Source: Bordetella petrii
Lineage (GTDB): Bacteria; Pseudomonadota; Gammaproteobacteria; Burkholderiales; Burkholderiaceae_B
DNA: 64,000 nucleotides
Direction of reading: 5' to 3'
Assembly: GCF_000067205.1 (NCBI RefSeq)
Contig: NC_010170.1
Location: forward strand, 248,001 to 312,000
Shown one piece after another: positions 1-7,265 of this stretch; position 1 is the first letter of the stretch, and the number at the start of each line of letters is the position of its first letter. A model generated the notes under the pieces. That model did no database searches. It was not told the origin of the DNA and worked only from the letters and a program-made list of their open reading frames with translations. Made by a program: the position numbers and the translations under genes.

Positions 1-1738
1 CATGCGCAAGGGCTTCTCGTTGTACTCTGTAGTCGCCAAGCGCCTCATGCAGCGAGGTCGAGCTCGTAGAAAGCGAGCTCGACACTTCCGTCAGCTTATT
101 TCCAATCGAGGTGGTTTGAGTTATGACCTCGGCGACGCGCTCGCCTGCGTTAGCGAACGACGAAGCCGCTATCCCGAGGCGTTCCGCGCCTGCGTTCATC
201 TTCTCGACCGACGTGCTTGTTGCAGAGGAAAGCGCGGAGACACTTTCAGTCATGGCTTTCGATGCGGCGCTGATTTCTTGGATAGCAGCCTCAACGCTGC
301 CCGACATCTGGCTGACAGTGTGGGAGGCACGGTCGGCCATCGCTTGCTCTCGGGCCTGATTCTGGGCGAACACTTGGGCCTGGGACGTATTGAGCGTCTC
401 TAAGATGGTTGTCATCTGTTGCCCGACAGATTCCAGGGTACCTTGAAGCTTTTGTTGCGTTTCTGATTGCGAGCTTTCGACCAGCTTGCGAATTTGATCA
501 ACAAAGTCTTGTGTCTGCGCATTGATGCTAGCTTGCCTTTCCTCCATCGCCTGAATCGAGGAGGCCATCTTCAACGCCATTTCTTCCGTAGCACGTTTTC
601 CGCTATCTTCGACCTTTCCAAGTAGGGTATTGAGCGCGGTCACAGCGTCTTGCATACTTTGCGCCGTTTCCTTATTCAGTTCGTTGATACCGCTAATTTG
701 TCCGCCAAAAAGGTCGTTCAGTCGTTGACTGAAGTGAACCATGACATCGTTGAGCATATCGATGGCAGCTTTGCTCTGGTCTCCAGACGCGCTTTTAACA
801 GAGGAGGCGATTTCATCCAAAGGCGTTTTCAGGCTTTGGTCAATGCTTGAAGCAATTACCTCGCCCAAGGTCTTGTTACCTTCCTTGGCGGCAGCGAGTT
901 GTTGCGTGTGCAGTGCCATCCCGGCTTCAATCTGAGATTGGGTGAGCTCTTGAAGCACCTGCTTCAAGTCGCTCACCAAGGAGTCCTTCAGAATCTTTGC
1001 TTGGCTAGCCGAAGCTTCAGAGGCATCCACCAACCTGGACAGGTATTCTTCGCCAGCGCCAGATTTGAAGTGCGCGTCGATAGTTTGGGAGATGTCTTCG
1101 GTTTTTCTATAGAGTGACGCGAGAAGGAGCTTTTCCAGTAGGGTGTAGAGCATCGCCAACGCAATGGCGCATGCTGAAACAAGGAAAGCGTGGCCCACCG
1201 ACTGCATGAGGATTTCAAGACTATTGCGGACCACAGCGGTGTCTTCGCTGACTTGGAATTGCTTCAGGCCGTCAATGATGCCCCCGAAGGTGGCCACAAT
1301 GCCAAGCCCCGTGAAGATGCCCGGCAAGTGTTTGAAGAACTCGGTTCTTAAGTGACTGTCAACGACGTATTGGTCGTTAAAGTACATCTCGGCGGGAATG
1401 GTGGAGCGTATGACGCCTATCTGGAGCTGACCGTCTCGCTCTTCATATTGAGCATGTAGGGTTTGATCGTATTCTTGCCATAGGTGACGAAGTCGTTTAG
1501 TGGGGAAGATGTGCTGAATCGCTTCGCGGTTAGCTTTGGCGTCCACCTTCCGCAGTTTCCTCAGCACGCCACCTAGGCGAGCCCGGTACCACAGGCCTCG
1601 CAGGAAGAAAAGGATGGAGAGAAGAGCTAACGCCCCTAGAACGTGAGGCATATAGGCAGCGAACAGCCGCAGGCTTGCAATTGTCCAGCCCCCGACCTGG
1701 TTCAAGTAGGCCAATAGGCCTTCAGTCATGTTGTCCAT
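1..1738 (-). CDS. zorA: ZorA-like MotA-family motor protein of a Zorya anti-phage system (3' end outside window)
   Basis: An uninterrupted minus-strand frame of 579 codons starts at ATG 1738 (the next codon upstream in frame is the stop at 1742-1744) and leaves the window without a stop. Residues about 31-50, 138-158 and 183-201 are hydrophobic. The second contains the motif FFKHLPGIFTGLGIVATFGG, typical of MotA/TolQ/ExbB proton-channel proteins, preceded by the FNDQ stretch. After residue 205 comes a long Ala/Ser/Gln/Glu-rich, heptad-like tail of more than 370 residues. Known: ZorA pairs with the MotB-like ZorB as an ion-driven membrane motor with a long cytoplasmic tail that acts against phage. 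A second start at ATG 1729 is possible. zorB and the effector genes would lie left of the window. Alternative: an orphan MotA/ExbB-like protein with a coiled-coil tail; the tail makes ZorA more likely. Confidence 0.85.
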   Translation of the reverse strand, partial: MDNMTEGLLAYLNQVGGWTIASLRLFAAYMPHVLGALALLSILFFLRGLWYRARLGGVLRKLRKVDAKANREAIQHIFPTKRLRHLWQEYDQTLHAQYEERDGQLQIGVIRSTIPAEMYFNDQYVVDSHLRTEFFKHLPGIFTGLGIVATFGGIIDGLKQFQVSEDTAVVRNSLEILMQSVGHAFLVSACAIALAMLYTLLEKLLLASLYRKTEDISQTIDAHFKSGAGEEYLSRLVDASEASASQAKILKDSLVSDLKQVLQELTQSQIEAGMALHTQQLAAAKEGNKTLGEVIASSIDQSLKTPLDEIASSVKSASGDQSKAAIDMLNDVMVHFSQRLNDLFGGQISGINELNKETAQSMQDAVTALNTLLGKVEDSGKRATEEMALKMASSIQAMEERQASINAQTQDFVDQIRKLVESSQSETQQKLQGTLESVGQQMTTILETLNTSQAQVFAQNQAREQAMADRASHTVSQMSGSVEAAIQEISAASKAMTESVSALSSATSTSVEKMNAGAERLGIAASSFANAGERVAEVITQTTSIGNKLTEVSSSLSTSSTSLHEALGDYRVQREALAH

Positions 1739-2081
1739 GTTTCAACGTTTATTCTTTGCAAAGGCTCTTGTTTTTCCTATTGAAATTCGATATTCAATAG
1801 AAGCAAACTTTATGAAAATGACACTATCCCAGGCTACGGTCTCAACTGAATTCTCACGATACAACGGTTTTCATGATGTTACAAACACTGTGGCGTACGC
1901 CGTCATAGAGCGCCATTTGAACAATGGAAGTGTGTCAATGAAGCTCTAAAGATAGGAAGTCGCTATACGCTATACGGTAGAGCACTCCCTCATAGGCGTT
2001 AGGCGCCTACTCCTTCAAAGGGGGTATTTCAGCTTGTGGGCGCGGACGGCGGTTATGGCCATTTTGACTTGTCCACGGCCT
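1739..2081. other. Intergenic stretch upstream of zorA
   Basis: About 340 bases between the zorA-like start and the left end of the IS remnant. The first part (about 1740-1930) is AT-rich and should carry the zorA promoter on the minus strand. No convincing gene is seen; a 73-codon plus-strand frame here has no ribosome site or recognisable protein features. Confidence 0.4.
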
Positions 2082-2105
2082 TAGTACGAAGTTGATTTAG
2101 AGTCC
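2082..2105. repeat. Left terminal inverted repeat of the IS3-family remnant
   Basis: Reads as the reverse complement of 2852-2875 with four mismatches and lies just past the end of the transposase remnant. Confidence 0.7.
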
Positions 2106-2833
2106 GGGGTTAAAAATACCTTCCGGCTGATAGCTCTTGGCGAATTGCTGCGGAGCCAGATAGCCCGGAGAGCTGTGGGGTCGTTCGGTGTTGTACTCGA
2201 CACGCCATGCTTCTATCAACGATTTGGCCTGCCACAATGACAGGAACCAGTGTTTGTTCAAGCATTCCTCCCGGAGCTTGCCGTTGAAACTTTTGATATA
2301 GGCATTCTCCACAGGCTTGCCGGCCGGATGAACGACAACGTCACGCCCCGCCTGGTAAGCCTAGGCATCCAAGGCCTTGCCTGCGAACTCTGGCCCGTTG
2401 TCCACGGTGAAGGATCGGGGAAGCCCACGCATCGCGGCGATCCTGTCCAAATCATGGGCCACGCGCAGCCCAGGTAATGACGTATCAACCTCAATGGCGA
2501 GGCATTCCCGCGTGTAATCGTCCACCACATTCAGGCACCGGAATCGGCGACCATATGCCAGACCATCGGCGACAAATCCATCGACCAACTGATCCTTCAG
2601 CGCAGCGTTATCCAGCACCGACTCGGCCAGTAGATTACTGAGCCGGTTGTCCGCCCACTCCAGCGCCTTCAACCGCTGGGCATCTGACACCGTCATGCCG
2701 CCGTACTTCGCCTTCCAGTGTAGTACGTCGCCTCAGATATCCCGTGCTTGCGGCACAGCTCGGCTGCCTTGGCGCCTGCCTCGGCCTCCTTGAGCACACC
2801 TATGATCTGTTCTTCCGTAAATCGCTTCTTCAT
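2097..2833 (-). pseudogene. Broken IS3-family transposase (orfA-orfB remnant)
   Basis: orfA begins at ATG 2833 with MKKRFTEEQIIGVLKEAEAG, the usual HTH start of this group, but is frameshifted after ISEATYY (one base lost near 2722), giving a stop at 2694-2696. The frame from ATG 2696 continues with the orfA tail (MTVSDAQRLKALEW), then jumps directly into the middle of the orfB catalytic core (NVVDDYTRECLAIEV), so about half of orfB is deleted. An in-frame TAG follows FAGKALDA, and a compensating pair of frameshifts precedes the final block with KPVENAYIKSFNGKLREECL, which holds the catalytic Glu region. Not functional. Confidence 0.85.
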
Positions 2834-2851
2834 CGCCGTTCCTCTTGGCAC

Positions 2852-2875
2852 GGACTCTACATCGTTTTCGTACTA
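2852..2875. repeat. Right terminal inverted repeat of the IS3-family remnant
   Basis: Pairs with 2082-2105 and lies 18 bases upstream of the orfA start, the expected place for an IS3-family end. Confidence 0.7.
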
Positions 2876-3292
2876 CTCACGGGGAGCAGGTCGCTAGGAT
2901 ACGAGCGATCTGTTACTACTGGGATCAATGAGGCTTCATCGTTTTCATCACTTTTTTAAAAACCGATGAAAAAGGTTCCAGGTAGTGCGCGTGGCCGAGG
3001 CCGAGTTGGGCGGTGTCGCATGGGTTGTTGTGCTGTCCTCCTCACTTTCAGCTTCGCTTCTGAAGTCCTTTTGTGCCGTCGCGCATTGTCACTGCGCCTA
3101 TTGTCGGTGAATAACTGACGGAGTCCGTAGCGAACCTACAACCTCAATTTGGAAGAGCCCGGTGCCCGCCGAGTTCCAGTCGGAGGCTGGGGGAGGAGTT
3201 TGAGGGTGGAGAGCTGGAGACCCTGAGGCCTTCTGCCGATCATACGAGACTGTAAAATAAAAGATACGTTAATTTAGTTTGTGGAGTATAAA
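2876..3292. other. Intergenic stretch before the Xre gene
   Basis: About 400 bases without a supportable gene. The last 50 bases (about 3243-3290) are AT-rich and probably hold the promoter of the Xre-like gene. The rest is unremarkable. Confidence 0.4.
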
Positions 3293-3616
3293 TTGAACAA
3301 AATGGGGCCTGTCGCGCACGGGCCTTTAACGTCGTTTCCTGGTGAGCAAGCGCTGAAGCGGATGGGTCAAAACATACGCACGGCGAGACTGCGCCGAGGA
3401 GAATCAGAAGAACTTGCTGGCCAGCGCACGGGCGTGTCTCGACATACTTGGCGTCGCCTTGAGCAAGGCTCCCCTAAGGTCGCGCTCGGCGTACTGGTTG
3501 AGGCTCTCGTGGCCTACGGTTTTTCTGAGCAGCTATTTGATCTTGCAGATCCCGAGCTAGATCTTGAGGGGCAAGCAAGAGACGCCGCCCGTCGGCCGAT
3601 GCGCGGGCGAAAGTAG
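3293..3616 (+). CDS. Xre-family HTH protein, HipB/antitoxin-like, without a partner
   Basis: A small DNA-binding protein of about 107 residues. A central Xre-type helix-turn-helix (MGQNIRTARLRRGESEELAG then VSRHTWRRLEQG) is followed by a short C-terminal part with LGVLVEALVAYG and ADPELD, the pattern of antitoxins that precede HipA-like kinases. TTG 3293 is preferred because GGAG at 3283-3286 stands six bases upstream; GTG 3281 and ATG 3302 are alternatives. No toxin gene follows: the next 350 bases hold nothing, so the partner has probably been lost. It could also be a free-standing regulator. Confidence 0.7.
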   Translation: MNKMGPVAHGPLTSFPGEQALKRMGQNIRTARLRRGESEELAGQRTGVSRHTWRRLEQGSPKVALGVLVEALVAYGFSEQLFDLADPELDLEGQARDAARRPMRGRK

Positions 3617-3970
3617 ATCAGAGCATAGGCACTGCAAGGCAGTGGATGCCATTGCGTCCGTGACGGTGCCCCCGACAGGTCGACGGGATTGGTCATAACG
3701 CAACACCTTAGAGGGGTGTATCAGGAGGCGCCAGGGACTTGCTGACTTTTTTGACGGAGTGACCAAGCGTACTGCCGTTCAGAGTGGGGCGTGCATCCAA
3801 CTCCGCTGCGTGATTTGGTTATGGCAGTGAGCCATGATCCATGCCGCTTGCCAGCGTTGGAAAAGTAGAATGTGGAGTTGCGAAGGTACATGGTCGGGGC
3901 GGCAAGTCGCGGGCAAGGGCCGATTTGCGAGGACCACGTGAGCGAGCCTCTATAAGGGAGAGAGGGAGAA
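3617..3970. other. Intergenic stretch after the Xre gene
   Basis: About 350 bases where a toxin partner would be expected; no HipA-like or other gene is seen on either strand. A purine-rich stretch (3953-3970) forms the ribosome site of the next gene. Confidence 0.4.
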
Positions 3971-4402
3971 ATGAAGAAGACCGCGGCCGCACTGATTGCC
4001 TCTATTGCCCTCGTAGGGTCTGCGGGGGCGACTGATGATGATGAGGCATTCAGGATACCGGCATCCGTTGGGAGGCTAATCCTTGCCTGCACACCGAATC
4101 CGATTGCAAACACGCCGGGTGCAGAGTGTTATGCGCTGATTGCGTTGGGAATCCAGGCCGGTGGGGGCATGGCGCGCCTGCACACATTGGATGGCATGGA
4201 GGGACTGACAAGCGCACAAAGAGAGCGGCTCAGCCACTTTGACGTCCGTCGGGGCTGTGCCGAGCGTGCAGACTACGCCACGATTGCCCGCGTTGCCTTG
4301 AAACGGATCAAGAGAATGGGCTACGACGACTCAGAGATCGCCCTGACAGCCCTTTACCGCGCGTTCCAGGAAGGCCCCATCTGTGGCGGAACCAAGGAAT
4401 AG
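3971..4402 (+). CDS. Small secreted protein, possibly Rap1a/Tai immunity-type; first of three tandem copies
   Basis: 143 residues starting at ATG 3971 behind a GGGAG-rich ribosome site. Residues 1-20 (MKKTAAALIASIALVGSAGA) form a signal peptide with an AxA-like cleavage site, so the protein should be periplasmic. The mature part has paired cysteines (LILACTPN, GAECYALI, RRGCAE, GPICGG) and a helical pattern like that of the Rap1a/Tai immunity family, which protects against type VI secretion effectors. That assignment is tentative. Two broken relatives follow directly. No effector or T6SS gene is visible in the window. Confidence 0.65.
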   Translation: MKKTAAALIASIALVGSAGATDDDEAFRIPASVGRLILACTPNPIANTPGAECYALIALGIQAGGGMARLHTLDGMEGLTSAQRERLSHFDVRRGCAERADYATIARVALKRIKRMGYDDSEIALTALYRAFQEGPICGGTKE

Positions 4403-4429
4403 AACTCCTAGCTCGTAGAGAGGGCGTTA

Positions 4430-4878
4430 ATGAAGAACGTCGCCGCTGCTGTGGTCGCTTTAGCCCCCCTCATGGGGTCTGCGGGTGCCACCGAACAGGT
4501 CTCTTTCAACAAAGTGAACGACTACGTCAGGATGTGCGACCGTCCGTTGGCTGAGGGATGAGCGAAGCGTGCGTCGTCTACCGGGAAATGGCCACACAGG
4601 GGTCGATGATGGCGCTGCTCCACGAGTTCAATGCCGAAAAGGACGGTCTCGATCCTAACTCAATATCGCGTCGCATGCTGCGACGTTACTCCACGCCATT
4701 TTCGTGCCCCGACGGGGGCGACGCCAGCTACGGTGAAGTGCGAAAAGTGATGATTAAACGGATCAACGCAAGGGGATACTCCGAGGAACACTTGGCGCTG
4801 CCCCGCATGATGGAGGCCCTTTCGAAGCTCCGATCTGCAAGGGCGCAACCAAATAACCAACCTGAAAGAGAGAGGTAG
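4430..4878 (+). pseudogene. Second tandem copy of the secreted protein, split by a frameshift
   Basis: ATG 4430 opens a signal peptide (MKNVAAAVVALAPLMGSAGA) and the first part of the mature protein up to CDRPLAEG, then meets TGA at 4559-4561. The remainder continues in another frame from 4558 (SEACVVYREMA ... FSCPDGG ... VRKVMIKRINARGYSEEHLALP) to the stop at 4878. The second half aligns with the 3971-4402 product (IARVALKRIKRMGYDDSEIAL), so this is one gene with a one-base shift at the overlapping ATGA. Translational recoupling at the ATGA could in principle still give two pieces. Confidence 0.7.
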
Positions 4879-4880
4879 AG

Positions 4881-4988
4881 ATGAGGAAGACCGTCGCCCT
4901 GATCGCTTCGTTTGCCCTTTCTGACAGGCGTACTGCTTATCATGCGTCGACAGAGTTTTGTTTAAAACAAAAACGGGAACACATCTGA
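4881..4988 (+). pseudogene. Third tandem copy, only the signal peptide left
   Basis: ATG 4881, two bases after the previous stop, starts MRKTVALIASFALS, matching the signal peptides of the two preceding copies. The sequence then diverges into unrelated codons and stops at 4988. This looks like a deletion scar of a third copy. Confidence 0.55.
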
Positions 4989-5156
4989 AATGGATAGTTC
5001 GACAGAGTTCGAAGCACGTTTTAAAAACCCACCTCCGAACGCCGAGTTCGACGGACTTTATTCTTGATTTTCACCTTCGCCAGGGGATGAAGCTTGCTGG
5101 TTTATGCCCTGATCCTTGCAAGTTTGCGGATTTACGCGTGAGCAGGCTTAATCGCC

Positions 5157-5186
5157 AAGAAATCCGCACGGTTGTGCGGATTTCTT
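5157..5186. promoter_or_regulatory. Perfect palindrome, probable distal HipB operator
   Basis: Thirteen-base arms (AAGAAATCCGCAC and its exact complement) flank a four-base GGTT spacer. It shares the core ATCC...GGAT and the GTTG centre with the proximal palindrome at 5209-5234. A further 12-base palindrome (CTTGAGCTCAAG, 5196-5207) lies between them. HipB-type antitoxins bind such TATCC/GGATA-like palindromes upstream of their own gene. Confidence 0.75.
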
Positions 5187-5208
5187 GCCAATCCGCTTGA
5201 GCTCAAGC

Positions 5209-5234
5209 ATAATCCTCACAGTTGTGAGGATTAT
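5209..5234. promoter_or_regulatory. Perfect palindrome overlapping the hipB ribosome site, probable proximal operator
   Basis: Eleven-base arms (ATAATCCTCAC and complement) around AGTT, ending two bases before the hipB start codon. The right arm contains GTGAGGA, which doubles as the Shine-Dalgarno sequence, so repressor binding, or a hairpin in the mRNA, would block expression of the operon. Confidence 0.75.
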
Positions 5235-5236
5235 CT

Positions 5237-5503
5237 ATGAAAATTCCCCTTGAAAGCCCGGGCGATATCGGCCGGGTAGTTCGAGCCAGCCGCAAGGCCC
5301 AGAAGGTACGCCAGGACGATGCTGCCGGCAGTATCGGTGTCAGCGAAAACTTCCTGGGCAAGATCGAGCGCGGAAGCGATTCCGTTCAATGGGGAAAGCT
5401 CTTCCAGGTGCTCGAAGGCCTGGGGGTGCGCGTCATCCTGGATGTGCCCGAAAGTGTCGCCAACTATTTGGCGGCCTCTGACCAGGGGCGCAACAAGCAA
5501 TGA
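5237..5503 (+). CDS. hipB: HipB-family Xre antitoxin/autoregulator
   Basis: 88 residues with one Xre helix-turn-helix (about residues 10-65: IGRVVRASRKAQKVRQDDAA, then VSENFLGKIERGSDSVQWGK) and a short C-terminal tail. The antitoxin neutralises the HipA kinase encoded directly downstream and represses the operon through the palindromes at 5157-5234. The stop overlaps the hipA start (ATGA at 5500-5503), so the two are translationally coupled. Length and arrangement fit HipB well. Confidence 0.9.
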   Translation: MKIPLESPGDIGRVVRASRKAQKVRQDDAAGSIGVSENFLGKIERGSDSVQWGKLFQVLEGLGVRVILDVPESVANYLAASDQGRNKQ

Positions 5504-6810
5504 AGGGCCGGTCTCTACTTGCCTCTATCAATCAGACAGAGGTTGGCACGCTGCAAGAGGTTGGCGGTCTGTGGTCCTTCCGGTACGCCCCTGCGTGGCT
5601 GGACAATCCCCGGCGCTTCCCGCTCAGCCCTTATCTGCCGCTGGCCCCCGAAGCTCTGGTAGACGGCGCATCGCGGCGTCCTGTGCAGTGGTATTTCGAT
5701 AACTTGCTGCCGGAAGAAGGTCAGCGCGTCCTGCTCGCCAAGGATGCCAAACTGGAAGCCGCGGACGCCTTTGCCCTGCTGGCCTGGTACGGGGCTGAGT
5801 CCGCGGGTTCGTTGACCTTGTTGGCCCCGGAGAACGCTCCGCAAGAGCCGGAACCGCTGCGGGAATTGCCGGATGATGTCCTGGATTCGCGCATTCGGAA
5901 CTTGCCTAAAGCGCCCCTGACACACGGCGCAGTCAAGCGCATGTCACTGGCAGGCGCCCAGCATAAGCTGGCTGTGGTGCTTCGAGATGGTGTTTTATTT
6001 GAACCCGCCGGCTCGACCCCCTCGACCCATATTCTGAAACCCGACCATCCAGACGCTGATTACCCGCATTCGGTGGTCAATGAATGGTTCGTCATGCGTT
6101 TGGCCAAGCGCCTTGGACTTATCGTTCCCGAGGTGTATCGACGCTATGTGCCCGCGCCTGTTTACCTGATCGATCGGTTTGACCGGACCGCTGATCCGCA
6201 GGGCGCGTGGCAGCGTCGGCACGCGATCGACGCTTGTCAGCTGCTTGGGCTCGACCGGACTTTCAAATGCGCGCAAGGCAGCATGGAGAGCCTGTCGGCC
6301 CTGGCCCGGGCTTGTCGAGGCCCCGCCCTGGCACGGCCCCGGCTCTTTGGCTGGCTTGTATTCAATGTGCTCGTCGGAAACGCCGACGCACATCTGAAGA
6401 ACCTGAGTTTCCTGGTTTCTCATGAGGGGATCGAGCTGGCTCCGTTCTATGACCTGCTCAGTGTTGCCGCCTACGAGACCCCGGCATTCGAAAAGAAGGG
6501 CTGGCCGGCCGACACGCAGCTGGCATGGCCGATTCTGGGGGCGCGAAACTTTTCTCAGGTGGATCGACAGCTATTGGTGGAAGCCGGCGCCGCACTGAAT
6601 ATCGCCAAGAGCACCGCCAACAGGCTTTTGCAAAGCCTGACCAGCCGGGTGATACCGGAAGCCGAGATGCTCTATGAGGAGATCGAGGCTGAAAACGCGC
6701 AAATTCTGGATGCGCGCCCTGATCTGGCCGCCACCATGGCAGGGGAATCTCGATGCCTGAAAACCATTATTCATTCTGTCATCAAAGAGATGGCAAGAAA
6801 GACGGCGTAG
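5500..6810 (+). CDS. hipA: HipA-family serine/threonine kinase toxin
   Basis: 436 residues, the usual HipA length. An N-terminal Couple_hipA-like domain (about 5-105) precedes the kinase core. MSLAGAQHKLAV around residue 148 is the phosphate-binding loop; Ser149 corresponds to the autophosphorylated serine of E. coli HipA. THILKP supplies the ATP-contacting lysine, YLIDRFDR and GNADAHLKNLS (catalytic Asp about 296) form the catalytic loop, and FYDLLS the metal-binding aspartate. HipA kinases phosphorylate aminoacyl-tRNA synthetases and stop growth. All key residues are present, so the toxin looks active. Confidence 0.93.
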   Translation: MKGRSLLASINQTEVGTLQEVGGLWSFRYAPAWLDNPRRFPLSPYLPLAPEALVDGASRRPVQWYFDNLLPEEGQRVLLAKDAKLEAADAFALLAWYGAESAGSLTLLAPENAPQEPEPLRELPDDVLDSRIRNLPKAPLTHGAVKRMSLAGAQHKLAVVLRDGVLFEPAGSTPSTHILKPDHPDADYPHSVVNEWFVMRLAKRLGLIVPEVYRRYVPAPVYLIDRFDRTADPQGAWQRRHAIDACQLLGLDRTFKCAQGSMESLSALARACRGPALARPRLFGWLVFNVLVGNADAHLKNLSFLVSHEGIELAPFYDLLSVAAYETPAFEKKGWPADTQLAWPILGARNFSQVDRQLLVEAGAALNIAKSTANRLLQSLTSRVIPEAEMLYEEIEAENAQILDARPDLAATMAGESRCLKTIIHSVIKEMARKTA

Positions 6811-6886
6811 CTGCCGGCTGCCAGCGGTTTAACCGAAGCGCTGCTGTTCTCGCTGCCCTCGAAATCTCTGACGGATCATCTATTTG

Positions 6887-6912
6887 GCCCACCGCGCGCG
6901 GTGGGCTTTTTT
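6887..6912 (+). terminator. Rho-independent terminator after hipA
   Basis: A GC-rich perfect stem (GCCCACCGC with its complement around GC, 6887-6906) is followed by six T residues, 77 bases after the hipA stop. It isolates the toxin-antitoxin operon from the capsule operon. Confidence 0.9.
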
Positions 6913-7265
6913 GCTTATGCCTTTTCAGCTTGATTAAAGAAAAATAAGAAATACGCCTTTTAATATTAATTACAAATTCATCGGCCGGTTATGTTGCGGT
7001 TTATGTAATGGATGTAATTCTTTTCGGACGATTTCCGGAGTTTGTTGCGCCCACTCTGACTTACTTCTACAGCAATAAAAATTTTTAGAAAAAAATTTGC
7101 TGCACGTCCCATCTACCATTCGCTGGTTCGCCGCTCACCGCAGTCAATCGGGTGTCGAGTTGTAATTATTTTCAGCAATATGTCTGCCCAAACGAGGCAA
7201 ACGTACTTCGATTTTTCTATCGAATTACCTGTCTCCGGGCGTCGCCTTCTAGTGTCCGCGACACG
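6913..7265 (+). promoter_or_regulatory. AT-rich leader upstream of the capsule operon
   Basis: The gap between the hipA terminator and tviB. About 6930-7110 is strikingly AT-rich for this genome, with A/T runs near 7074-7100, and probably contains the only promoter of the downstream nine-gene operon. Such DNA is typical for silencer (H-NS/MvaT-type) binding and curvature. No tviA-like regulator gene lies here. I could not pick a single -35/-10 pair with confidence. Confidence 0.5.

Larger units (their letters stand above)
2082..2875 (-). mobile_element. Remnant of an IS3-family (IS407-like group) insertion sequence
   Basis: Both ends are recognisable as imperfect terminal inverted repeats (2082-2105 and 2852-2875, 20 of 24 bases matching). 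Between them lie decayed orfA and orfB transposase sequences on the minus strand. At about 790 bp the element is well short of the usual 1.2 kb because the middle of orfB is missing. No clear target duplication is visible outside the ends. It sits between the Zorya gene and the small-gene region, consistent with an island that has turned over. Confidence 0.8.

Noticed and set aside
2..1355. Several plus-strand open frames over the left edge
   Set aside because: They are antisense to the continuous ZorA-like frame, have no family features and no ribosome sites.
1728..1949. A 73-codon plus-strand frame between zorA and the IS
   Set aside because: No ribosome site, no recognisable domain, and it lies over the likely zorA promoter.
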